Notes under the pieces: generated by a model
What the model was told of the DNA's origin: nothing
Database searches by the model: none
The model's input: only the letters and a program-made list of their open reading frames with translations
NCBI RefSeq assembly: GCF_031755915.1
Contig: NC_083389.1
Location: 18,577,501 to 18,641,500, forward strand
Source of the DNA: Ziziphus jujuba
Lineage: Eukaryota; Streptophyta; Magnoliopsida; Rosales; Rhamnaceae
Direction: 5' to 3'
Length of the DNA stretch: 64,000 nt
Program-made: the position numbers and the translations under genes
Part shown: positions 22,939 to 34,229 of the stretch, piece after piece
Layout of the letters: each line of letters opens with the position of its first letter
Position numbering within the stretch: position 1 is the stretch's first letter

Positions 22939-24613
22939 ATGGCTACCACCACAACACCCAAGCCCAATGACACCAACACCTCTGTAGATAACCCTAAGAA
23001 AACCACCCTGGACCCAGTGTCCCCGCCACCCACCGCCAACCCGGATCTTCCTCAAGACCCGAACGCCGATGGTTCCACGGCTCCGCCTGAGAGTTCCGTT
23101 ACCAATAATGGGTCCGCAAAGGAATCTGAGGATTCGAAGACCACGCCGACCGTTGAGGAAGCTGTTGCAGAGAATAGTGCCGCCACTGATCCGATTTCCG
23201 ATATCCAGAAGAAGATCCGCCGAGCTGAACGGTTTGGGATATCTGTTCAGCTTACCGAAGAAGAGAAGCGAAACTCCCGTGCTGAAAGGTAGTTTCGAAT
23301 TTTTTATTTTTTCTGAATTAGGGTTTCCGGTTTTGGGTTCCCAATTTCTGTTTGTTTGGTTGCTGAGAAATTTTGTAGGAATTTCAAGAGGGTCTTTAAG
23401 ACTGATTCTCTGTTATTAGACGGAACTTTTTTTTTTTTTTTAATTGTACATGCATTTTTGTCAGTTAATTATAGCTACTATTTGTATTGTATTGCTTGAA
23501 TACGAATAAGTTAACCGCGATTTTGTTAAGCACTTTTGAGGGGATAAATGTGTTTGATACGAAAGAAATATTAACTTGTTGCATTCAAACGAAGCACCTG
23601 ATGTTGTTTCTTGGAGTAGTTTTTTTTGTAAACAATATAAGGCGCTTCTATTGACCGCAACAGAAGCACATCTTGCATTTTGCCAAAGTCTTTTCAAATG
23701 GACCTGAAGTTGATGTATCCACTCATTTGTAGATTTGTCTATCAGTTATTTGTTATATAATTGCAGTTCAAATCACAAGAATGATTTCGTTGTTACTTTT
23801 GAAGCTTGGTTCAGTGATTAGTTTTGTTGATTACAAGTTCCATCAGTGATTTGAGTTATAATCTTTTATATACTCTTTCCTTCCCTTTTACTTACTAAAT
23901 TTCCCATGCATTGGCTGATCCTATTGCAGGTTTGGAACTGTATCTACAGTGGGCGGATCAGATGTATCGAAGAAGTCGGAGGACCTGAAGAGAAAGGCTC
24001 GAGCAGAGAGGTGAGGTTTAGTTTTGTGCCTCTTTTTAATTCATTGATGTTGTATGATTTTAAGAAATTGAATTTGGTCAAACTTTTAGGAAGAGGCATC
24101 TTTATTGAACATTTTTGATAACTAGCTCTATTGTTGTTCAGGTTTGGGATTCCTGCTAGTGCTAAACCCGTGGCGTCTGATGAGGATGTAAAGAAAAAAG
24201 CCAGGCTTGCCAGATTTGCATCAGTTTCTAAAACTGACCCATTAGAAGAAGAAAAGCGGAAAGCAAGGGCAATCAGGTATGTGTTAGTGCTAGCTGTTCT
24301 CCCCATCCAGTTATTTGAAGATGTATATTGCAATAGCTTATCTCTATTTGTTTTAGATCCTTCATAAGAATAAAAATGTAAAATGTTTTCTTCCAGGTTT
24401 TTGAACACCCAGTCAGGTACTTTATCTGAGGTGAATGGCGAGGGGAATATTGCACCGGTAAGGTTTCTTTAATTGGTTATCGTTTCACATCTTTGGATAA
24501 AGTGTAGATCCTGTTTATCATTTTGCTTCTTGAATTCCTGAATTTTTTTTTTTTTTTTTTTTGTTTCATATCAGAATGCAGCTATTGCAGGCAATACGGG
24601 AGGAGGGCCTTGA
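22939..24613 (+). CDS. MOS11-like mRNA export factor (CIP29/SARNP homologue)
   Basis: Five exons (22939-23288, 23930-24010, 24142-24276, 24397-24457, 24575-24613) total 666 nt, 221 residues. The N-terminal third is Pro/Ser/Thr-rich and disordered. The rest carries the Tho1/MOS11 C-terminal domain, with [38 protein letters not shown] and [17 protein letters not shown] as basic helical repeats, and ends NTGGGP. Arabidopsis MOS11 is a nuclear RNA-binding partner of the TREX-linked helicase UAP56 and is needed for mRNA export and some immune receptor signalling. Three introns split the Arg codon in the repeat motif (AG|G), so exons 2 and 3 are in-phase repeat modules. A SAP domain, present at the N terminus of animal CIP29, is not seen. 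Confidence 0.93.
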
Positions 24614-25420
24614 ACTGAAGGGCTCTTCCTTAGTAGTAAGGTAAAATTGAGTTGTCTTTTGAATACTTGTTATATTCTGTTACATTTGACAAATTTATTT
24701 CTGTATTTTATATGCTTTGTTTTAATACTTTTTGTTCTTGTATTATCTTAATCCTTATGGCAGGTCTAGTAGTCTTAACAGTTTGCAATTCCCTCTTGAG
24801 TTTTTCCTACCCGTGTCTACTGTCCCGTTATATGGATTCTTATTAGCAGCAACAATACATTGCCTTCCTACAAGTCATTGAACAAGATCTTGTTAGCACA
24901 AAGGAGCTTTCTCTCATGTCGGATTTGGCTTAATGCGATATTTACCCAGTGAGGCCTAGAATAATCAACAACTACTGACCACCTTGCATTTAGGAATTTA
25001 CTAAGAATATCAGAAATTAAGAGTAGTGGTTATTTTTCTTTTGACAACTTTACCTCTTTCTTTGCCCATTTGCACGTATTTATCATTTTGCAGCATTTTC
25101 ATAAATGGTTGTGGATACACAAGTTCATGATGCAGTGTTGAGCAGCAGTGCTAAGTTGGATTTGTAAGTGAACACCATCTGTTGGTACAACTGTTACGTC
25201 TCTAAATGCGCTATATTTATTAATTAGGAGTTGTGAGTTGCTTTTATGAAGACATTATTCAATTTTAGAAGAGAGCTGGAACCATAGGTTCTTCGTTCAG
25301 AATGAGCCTTCTTCTGGTTGAGTTAGATTTTAGATTTTTGATATTTTTAGTTTTGCAATTTAGGAAATAGGTGGTCAGCTATTTTTATTTTCCATGGTGT
25401 AGGAAGTAAGAATGATGGTG
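24614..25420 (+). other. MOS11 3' untranslated region and downstream flank
   Basis: After the stop, the sequence GTAGTAAG|GTAAAATTG followed by TTATGGCAG near 24763 could be a spliced 3'UTR intron. The text stays moderately GC-balanced to about 25200, then returns to AT-rich spacer. No clear terminal motif was fixed. Confidence 0.35.
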
Positions 25421-25439
25421 CAGTCACTAGCCTAACTAA

Positions 25440-28280
25440 AGCTTTCCCCCTCCCTGTCCAACCTTGAAGAAAAATAAATAAAAAAAAAAAAAAAAAAAAA
25501 AGAGAATCAAGAAACATGCTCTATTCCCTCTTAGGGTAGAAACATTGATAATTATTGCGTGATTGGTTTGAAACCATGATGAGAGTTAAAATATGTGTAG
25601 TTTTTATTTTTTATTTATTTATTTTTTTTCAATATTTAATTTGATGGTAGTGATTACAGCATCTTTTGTACTATAGTAATGGTCATATATCTTTGTTTGT
25701 TATGGATAGCTTTTATTACTTTTAAATGAAACATGGAGATGGTGATCAGAAGAAATGCTTAAGGCATGTTTTACTTAGTGCTGTGTTCAACACTGTCATC
25801 ATGTGTAACTAGGGTTGATTAATCTCGAGGTAAAGTTGTCAAATAAAATAGCCTTTTTTTTCTTTTTCTTTTTTGGGCATCATTTGCTATGGGATTTCTG
25901 ATTACCATGTCATGAATTGGAATTCTCATCTAGTATTTACTTTTAGAGAGTTGAATTTCTGATATTCTTAGTTGGGTAAAACTCCTTGGAAATGGTTGTT
26001 AATTTTCTTAGGCCTCACACACACGGTGAAATGGGGAAGTACAAGGTAGGATATTGGAACTGATGTTACTTTTTGGCAGCGGAATTTGATTTTTGTAATT
26101 TTGGGATGTTTTGTATTTGAAGCTTTCTTCCTTGTGTAATACTGGGAAAGTATCCGCCTCATGTGGGATTTCTCCTTGTTATAAATTTGAACTTGTAATG
26201 GGTGGATGAACCGGGTAACTTTATTGGAGGGGGGAATCATTACATTCTAATATTCTTGCCTTAGTTTTAATTTATCTGTTTGCCTTGTGATAATATGTTT
26301 TAACTGGTATGTTGATCAAAGAGAGTGGACGATTTGATCCTTGTGTTCATTGATGAAAGAATCGGCAATCTATCAGAAAAATTACAGGTCTGAAATCGAG
26401 TTGACCAAAACAAGTAGGAAAATGAAAGAAAATCCACTTCCATGGAAATGTAGATTTTGTCACCCAAAATCGGTGAAATAAGTGGAAGTGGAGCTTGAAA
26501 AGCCCTGAATCCGATTGAGTGCGAAGGAGGATGGAGATGTTTCGAGTTGATGGTTTTAAGTTTTAAATGAGCTGGGCATTTGATGAAGTGTTGGTTTTGG
26601 GATTTAAGGTTTAGTCTAATAGGACTGTGTGGAAACTAAACTTGCGTTTTTGGGCCGGCAAAACTAAAAATGCAGATATAATTAACGAGAAAAAAATTAA
26701 ATTTTTGCTATTAGACTTGGTGACCCATGTTTTAAATAAAAGAACGTTCTTTTAGAAATAAGTAGTTAAAAGACATTTAAAATTTTTTGCTTTGAAATTA
26801 AAATGAGCAATTAATATTTTTTTATAAGACTAATTAATTATTGAAACATCTTATATGGTGGATATTTTCTTTCAAAATAAATAAATAAAATAAAATAATA
26901 ATAATAATTATTATTTTGTATGCCTTGATTCTTTTCATCTACAGTCAATCTTTTGAGATTATTATGGGTAATAATTATTATGAAAATAAATAAATAAATA
27001 GAAGAAGTAAATAATTGGTCATTCTATAATACAATTAACTTTCATTTTCTTAGCATGGCCTTCGGGAACGGGTTAGATGGAGCAATGGTTACAAAATTGA
27101 AATCTTCCAGTACTTGGAATGGCCTTAAGATACGGTTTAGATGGAGCTTAAGTTCAATTTTCAGACACAGAAATCGCACACTACTTAATGGATGGGTTAC
27201 ATATATATATATATATATATTTTCCATTTTTAGAAACAGAAATCTCAAAGGTAAAAGTAATTATTGGCTTTGTGCTGTATGATCACAGATGGGATATGTG
27301 GTTTGCTCAAGTAGATGCATATAACCGACTTTAAGTGATCTATGAAAATCTTAATCCCTATTAAAGTGTTGATTAATTTCAATATTCTTTGCTCTGAATT
27401 AGCAAGCATTACATGGTAATCATATGTTGGTTTTTAATGATCAACATAACTTGTCTAGTCTGCATCAGCAAAGCAATATAAATAAACACTAACTTAATGA
27501 TTAATAACCAAACTAATTGATCTAAAGCTTTCAAGTGTAGATTTTTATGAAAACTGTATAGGTGACGTTTTATACATTCAATTTTTTTCAACTTCGAGTA
27601 GCTTTTGGTCCTTCCGATTTTTTCTATGTTCATTTTTTATAATATTTATAAATACGCATTTATATTTTGTAGGCTTTTTTTTTTTTTGTCTTATTATTTT
27701 TAATATTTATTTAAGTGTATAGCACGGAAATTTTGTCTTACAAAAATAATAATAATAATGCAGACAAAAGAATAATCAGTAACAGAAGATGATTTAAATA
27801 ATAAAAGAGAAAAAAAAATAAAACAGATCATGTGATTGATAAAAAAAATGATTATTCGTTGTTAAATAACAGAAATATAAAATGAAAATTAAGGCTTATT
27901 TAATAGTACACTAAAACATTTTATTTTATTTTTTAATTCTAAAGACTCATCATCTTTTTAATGAAAAAGAATAATTTTCTTTTTTGAATGTTAGAAATAA
28001 TATATGTAAATAGAACATAAGCTTCTTTTTTTTTTTTTTTTTTAAGAAAAATGTAACTCGTAAGAGAACATATTGTATATATATATTTTTTTAGGTTTCT
28101 AATATATATTTTTTTGAAACCTGTTTTAATATTTTGTTATAAATTTTAGTAAAAAATAAATAATATTTAAAGAAAATAGAAAAGTAAGTAACAGTTTGGA
28201 ATGTACGTTGGACGCGCGGCAAAGACAGAAAGGACTCTGGGGTTTCCTTAGTGGAAAGGCGATTTGATAAACGCGCGCTT
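25440..28280. other. AT-rich intergenic region between MOS11 and the MADS gene
   Basis: Contains a poly-A tract at about 25478-25501, TTATTTATTT runs, a (TA)n run near 27202 and a 30-base motif at 27541-27570 that recurs at 30114. No open frame resembles a known protein. Confidence 0.5.
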
Positions 28281-28287
28281 CGTTCAT

Positions 28288-28295
28288 TATAAATA
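28288..28295 (+). promoter_or_regulatory. TATA box of the type I MADS gene
   Basis: TATAAATA stands 190 bases before the ATG, preceded by a locally GC-richer stretch (GGACGCGCGGC, ACGCGCGC). Position and sequence fit a plant core promoter, with transcription expected to begin about 30 bases downstream. Confidence 0.55.
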
Positions 28296-28413
28296 CATGC
28301 CACCCACCTAATTGCTAGACCACACTGCCACTCGTCCTACTCACCCTAAGAAAGCAAGAAAGAAAGAAAGCAAGGAACAAAGAGATCCTTTGAAAGCCAC
28401 CAAAAACAGAAAA

Positions 28414-28444
<31 letters not shown>

Positions 28445-28478
28445 AAAAGAAAAAAGGAAAGAAAAGCAGAGAAAGAGA

Positions 28479-29093
28479 ATGGGGAAGGGGAAACGAAAGC
28501 TTCCGATGGAATTGATAGGGAAGAAAGAGAATAGGATGGTGAGTTTCTCAAAGAGGCGTAAGGGTTTGATCAAGAAAGCCGAAGAATTCCACTCCCTCAC
28601 CGGCTCCTCCATCGCCCTCATCGTCATCTCTGAGGCTGGTCGACCCTCCGTCTATGGCGCTCCCTCTTTTGATTCTCTTCTTCATCGCTTTCAATTACAA
28701 CGCAATAATGGAATTTTATTATTAACCGACTCACATACCCACACCGCTCCTGAAACCCTCCTCATCGGTGATCAGGGCGGTTCCGATCAAGAAATTAACG
28801 CCGACTTTCTTGGCACCCACGCTTACCCTGACAACAATGTGGTGATGGATCAGGGTGGTTCCAAATGTGAAGACTGCACTACCGCTACCACCAGTACCCC
28901 CCCTGAGACCACCCACGTGGCGGCCTCCGAACCATGGCGGACTTGGGTGGATCAAAAAATTAGAGCTTGTCAAAGTATTGACGACACGGTGGCTTTGAAG
29001 CACCACTTCTCTCACCTTAAACACGCTGTAGATTCTCGAATTGTCCATTCCTACTTGAATACCCTTGAAAACTTTCTTGTTTTCGATCTTTGA
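28479..29093 (+). CDS. Type I (M-alpha-like) MADS-box transcription factor, AGL29/AGL62-like
   Basis: The 204-residue intronless frame opens MGKGKRKLPMELIGKKENRM and runs through VSFSKRRKGLIKKAEEFHSL and SIALIVISEAGRPSVYGAPS, a full MADS DNA-binding domain at about residues 9-70. It lacks the I, K and C regions of type II MIKC proteins, as usual for type I. The middle is acidic and Gly/Asp/Thr-rich with two copies of a DQGGS motif; the last 45 residues may be helical. Type I M-alpha proteins act as nuclear dimers with M-gamma partners, mostly in female gametophyte and endosperm. The first ATG fits the family start. The 5' leader contains long poly-A/AAG runs. Confidence 0.9.
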   Translation: MGKGKRKLPMELIGKKENRMVSFSKRRKGLIKKAEEFHSLTGSSIALIVISEAGRPSVYGAPSFDSLLHRFQLQRNNGILLLTDSHTHTAPETLLIGDQGGSDQEINADFLGTHAYPDNNVVMDQGGSKCEDCTTATTSTPPETTHVAASEPWRTWVDQKIRACQSIDDTVALKHHFSHLKHAVDSRIVHSYLNTLENFLVFDL

Positions 29094-29099
29094 GAGAGC

Positions 29100-29961
29100 A
29101 AACACCGGGTTTATGTGAATGTAAAATTCTTCGGTAGAAAACTTTGTAAATTCATGATTGTTTAATATTAATGTTTCTGTTAATTTGGTCGCTTTATAAT
29201 TAGCATAAGCATTAAATATAATAATATTTTTAACTTTCTCAACATCATTCTTGTCCTTTTCAATTGTAACTGGCAATCCAATTATATTATTATTATAATA
29301 TAGTATTATCGGGAAAAAAAAAAAGATTAAATTATTTAAAAGAAAAATTGATTGTCCACAGTTGAGATGAGTTTACAGGGTCAATGCGTTATAAAATGAT
29401 GGATAATTGGTAATTTAAAGAGCATATATAGATGAATGAAAAAAAAAAATAAAAAAATGAACATGCATTATTTTAGTCTATCCAAAAATATTTTCTCAAC
29501 ATGCATAAAAAAAAAAAATATATATATATATATATATATTATGAAAACACTTTATTAAAAAAAAAAAAAATACGTACAAGAAAATCTTACAAGTGTCTTT
29601 TTATCTTACAAGCGTCTTTTTCCTAAATAATATATAAATATAAAAAAGTCATGTAATAAATAAAATAATTATTTTGTAATAATAAATTTTCCATTTCTTA
29701 AAATTTATAAATACGTTATTGCTTCTTTTATGGGACTTTTATTTAATTTTATTTTTTTATTAAGAATATTTATAATATATACAATTTATTATTTAGATTT
29801 TATAAAAATAAAATAGATATCCAAAAAAATAAATAAATAAAGACCATTGTCAAAACACCAAAATCAGAAACAGAAATATGCGGTTCCGACAAAACACCAA
29901 ATTTTTTTTTTGATAGTAAAAAATAAAATTACAAAAATAATGGACAAAACTGACAAAAGAA

Positions 29962-29997
<36 letters not shown>

Positions 29998-31080
29998 AAT
30001 GATATCAGGTAGCTTTTGGTCATCCAATTTACTCAACTTCAAAAATAATAGACAAAATATCTCATTTTATTCATCCAATTTTCTCAACTTCAAGGGGCTC
30101 TCAACTCTTCTAAATTTTTATGAAAACTGTATAGGTGATGTTTGGACTTGTAATTCTTGTGGAGTAAAATAACTTGTAAATTTGTCAAACTTCTGCTGAG
30201 CAACATATCATAAGGATCTCCATTCCATGCAACAATGTGAACTAAAACTTCTCTAAAAACGCAATATGACAAATTGATTAAAATAGTTTAGAAATATTTT
30301 TAATTTTTGTTTACTACATTTTTATAAAAAAAATTAACCAATAAAAAAAAAAAACCCAAACACATTTGTATATTTACGATATCAAAAGTACACTAAATTC
30401 TAATAACAAAAGTATGTTAGTATTCTAAAGCCTTTTAAGTGAATGATCTTGAAGTATTCTAAATCATATTTATATTCTATTCTTTTTTCTTGATAAACAT
30501 TATTTTCGTTTATGTTAAAATCTACTCATTTTTCATTTTTTTTTTTTGGGTAAAAATATATCTATAAGATATCCCTCAAAAAATAAGAAAAAATAAATGG
30601 GCAATGATGTAGTAATTAGAAAAGATTAAACTCTGTTGTTGAACTTCAGGTTTCACAGTTTTAGCTGATAAAGGATATTCTTGTTTTTGCAACAAAATTT
30701 AAAAAATAATAATAATAAAATACACGCATGTATAATAACTAAAAAATAGAGTATAAATGATTTGTGTAATTTACTAGATGCATAGGTATAATTCCAGTCT
30801 CCAGCCTCACCTAGATGTGAATAATTTTTCTTCTTGTACCATACTCTTACAAAACTAAAGCTTTATGCCTGAAGTATGGGGCTGCACCTCTAATTGAGCA
30901 ATATCAAATCTACACAATTATACAACCCGATGTGACCATTTGCTATTCATGGCTTACCTCTATAAGACATTTCACATTGAGATTACAAGAACAAATGACT
31001 ATATGCCACCATAACATATACACTTAGAGGAAGGAAAATGTGTAATGATGTATATCTACAAGATAGCAGGGAAAGATGCT
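29100..31080. other. AT-rich intergenic region
   Basis: Holds (TA)n at 29519-29539, an (AAT)n run at 29963-29995 and the second copy of a dispersed 30-base motif at 30114-30143. No gene is supported. The last few hundred bases may include the 3'UTR of the phosphatase gene. Confidence 0.5.
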
Positions 31081-31330
31081 TCAAATTAACCTTCCGAAGA
31101 ATCAGCCACGACCAGGTCTCGTTTTACTCCAACCAGGAACCGAGAGTTTCCCCATTGCTTGCTTCAGTGTCACAGGGAAGTGTGCTTCCTTAAAACAAAA
31201 AGTTTTGCTGAGAACATGAAAACTAGCTGCTACTGGGAGAAGATTTAGAATTCATAATTATCCTTTGTTTAGTTATTCATATGGGAAAATGGGATATGGG
31301 TATGAATTGTAGAAAATGAATATCCCTGGA

Positions 31331-32293
31331 TTAGGAGCTGGTAGGTGGAGGAATTCCTCCTTTGATTGAAAATGTTGTATTGCGGATGGAGCTCCCATTG
31401 ATCACATTTTGGTCTAGAAACGCGACTATGACCGATATGTCATCATGAAAATGTCTTCTCACCCCTCGGTCAATCTTTTTAAGGTCCGCATACCTCACTT
31501 CTCTTTTCTTAGCGGCTTCTTCAAGTGCAGCTTTAATAAGCCTCCTCGCGATTCCCTGCATAAGTAGGGGACTGAATGGTTAACAACGGTCACATTTTTG
31601 AATGATAATGAGCTTATGTTGTATTTACCAGATGCAATAGTACAAAATCTTACATTACGGGGGTAGCTGTTTACAATGTCAACAGCCTCCTCGTTACTAA
31701 GTTGCTCCCATAGACCATCAGATGCAAAGATGAGAAATTTATCCCCACGAGAGAGTTTGTGTACTGTTATTGATGGTTCTGCACTGAGGACAGGCTTGAG
31801 GAAAGGCTCAGGTAGCCTAAATCTAGGCAGCAGAGGCTCTCTGTTGAACTCTGCCTTCTTTAGATACGCATCACCAATGGATCTTGAAACCTGCAATGGA
31901 GGCAAGAATCTTTGTAAACAAATGGCAGCTTGTTCTGCTTTCAACATGCCAAAGGTATAATGAAATTATAGATGCTTGTTGTTACTTGTGTCCAGGTTAA
32001 CATTGGAATAGGTTCTCACGGAAATAAAGTACTAAGAGTATCTAATTAGGTAAGAAAAGCCTTGATTGAGCACTTGATATTGCAATTTTCATGAGACATC
32101 ATAAAGCAAGACTTTCCTAAAATTGCTTCATTGAACAACAGTTTCATTCTGCCAATTTTGACAAAATTACTTCTGTGAAACTGTAAAACTAGCCTTTCAC
32201 AAATCCAGCTTTCGCTATATATATGACATGAAAAGGATTCATCTCATACCATTGCCAGCAGCCAATTCTTAGGATCGGTAGGAAATTATTTTA

Positions 32294-32325
<32 letters not shown>

Positions 32326-33638
32326 TCAGAAGACAGGAATATCTGAAATAATACCTGTATGAGGCCCTTCACACGCCAAACTTTGTGCTTTAGCACCACA
32401 ATCTGTGGATCATGTGGATGCATCTTCTGAAGTTCCTCTCTGACTGATTCTATACTCGCATTGTGCTCTGTACATAATGGAATAGCTTTGGTTTCATGAG
32501 TGGCCCTTTCTGTTCTCCCTAACACTACCCGGGAATCTCCTACATTCGCAATATATAGCAATCCATCGCATATTATTCCCACCAAACAGCATGACCCTGC
32601 AGATGCAATCTGTGGCTTGCCAAGCCACTGCTTCTCAACGAGAGAGAGAAAATTCCGCTCTGTTTCCAAGAAAGATTTCTTGATAACATGTTCGGACATG
32701 CCTTGATGCTCAGTTGCCACTTCTGCATCACAAATGGCAAAACAGGTTTAATGAATAATTTTGTACTTCTACTTGCACCAAACTTATTATTTATTCATCA
32801 ATGCAATTACTTTTACCTCTTGGCATAACGTGCTAGCTTTCTGCTGAGTGATAAGCAAGGAGTATTAAGATTTACAAATGGACAATTTATATTTTGCAAT
32901 CTTCAGTGGAAAAAATAAATAAATAAATAAAACGTGCAATGGTAATTTTCTCACCGAGATCTTTTTCTGTGATCTGTATTCCATCTTAAGTGATATCATA
33001 TTCCATATTCTACTTTGCCTACACTTTTTCATTATCATTATACCATCATCAGCCTTCTATGTTGCCATGGTTATTAAGTTCTCTAGAAACCTTACTATGA
33101 CCAAAGGTTGAAGGAGGCTAGAGGAGGCGAAAATTGGTCCTCCTCACACCGCATGAATGTAGCTTAATTGTGCAATACCAACATGGCAAGCTAAGGCAGA
33201 TTGATAAAAATTGAACAACATTTACTAGATAATTATAGAAAGATCAAGCAAAAGCATTATCATAAAGGCATTAATTACCGAAAAGCAAATTGCTGTTGAG
33301 TCAAAATTGAAACAATCAAAGTGGACAGACATACTCTTAAGATTGCAGAAAAGGTGTTCATTCACATAGTGTGAAGCTTCGGTTCCTCCATGTCCATCAT
33401 AGACCCCAACAAAGGTCCCCCGAGGATTAGAATTGGACAAACTCAATGGTCCAGATTCGAGTTGGCTTTGATCCTCCAACATAGAATTGGCTTGAACAAC
33501 AGCCATTGAGAATACTCCATAAGCATGTTGCCCCAAATCCTTATACCACAACAATCCATCAAACCGCCCAGAAGAATCACTGCCCCTACAACGAGGTCTA
33601 TCACCCTCCACGCAGGGTCTCCAACAGGGTTTAACCAT
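31331..33638 (-). CDS. Protein phosphatase 2C, clade D type
   Basis: Four exons (33638-33335, 32722-32355, 31890-31654, 31555-31331) total 1134 nt, 377 residues, the normal length. PP2Cs are Mn/Mg-dependent Ser/Thr phosphatases; clade D members dephosphorylate plasma-membrane H+-ATPases and are inhibited by SAUR proteins in auxin-driven growth. Visible motifs: [16 protein letters not shown] at the N terminus (clade D signature), VGVYDGHGG (metal ligands, residues 78-85), [34 protein letters not shown] and [10 protein letters not shown] (last metal Asp). All catalytic positions look intact. The start MVKPCWRP fits clade D relatives. A probable 5'UTR intron lies between about 34000 (AAG|GTACAT) and 33651 (TTTGTAAG). 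Which clade D member this is cannot be settled here. Confidence 0.93.
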
Positions 33639-33649
33639 TTTTCAACCAA

Positions 33650-34220
33650 CCAAGCTTACAAAAAAGCTTAATACAGTAATATCATATGGGAATAATTTTA
33701 TGTTATTTTACATTTATCATCCAAAAGAACCAGCAATCAAAAAATTCATTAAACTCAAATCAAGAACAAGACTTAGGGCCAAATTCAGCTCCAGCTTCTG
33801 CTTATATACAAAAACCTCTACCCCATTTCTTGAAACTACATACCCAATAAACCCAGACACCATTAATATGAACAAATTTCAGATAAAGACCAAATGGGTA
33901 TGGGCTAAAACACTGAGAAAAAGGTCCTCTTGGGACCAAAAGGCAATAGTATTAAAGTTTTGAGTTCAGAGAATATGGAAGTGTGCCGGTTCTATGTACC
34001 TTGAATCTGAGTTGAATATATTTGGACCTTCCATGTGTGCCATCTTTCAGGAACAGACTTAGCTGTAAAAGCACGTACACATTTTAAATGGCAGAGTTAT
34101 GTTCTGAGATCAGAGAGAGAGAGAGATCAAAGAGGGAACAAAGGATAAGAGAAGGGTTTTTGGAGTTTTTTGACAGAAGATCTTCAGATTGTTGTCAGAC
34201 GAGATCTAAGATGAGAAAAA
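33650..34220 (-). promoter_or_regulatory. Phosphatase 5'UTR with intron and GA-rich leader
   Basis: On -, a leader with a CTCTCTCTCT block (34111-34124) runs into a donor-like AAG|GTACAT near 34000. The acceptor TTTTTTGTAAG ends just before the CTTGGTTGG that precedes the ATG. Introns in the 5' leader are common in this gene family. The transcription start is not defined. Confidence 0.4.
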
Positions 34221-34229
34221 AAAGTTAAA

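Noticed and set aside
22851..23039. 62-residue frame on - over the MOS11 start
   Set aside because: It is antisense to a clear coding exon and resembles nothing.
28315..28627. Phe/Ser-rich frames on - opposite the MADS gene start
   Set aside because: They are produced by the poly-A/AAG leader read in reverse and overlap a well-supported gene on +.
28731..29276. 181-residue frame on - opposite the MADS gene
   Set aside because: It is the complement of the coding sequence of a recognised MADS protein; its protein text matches no family.
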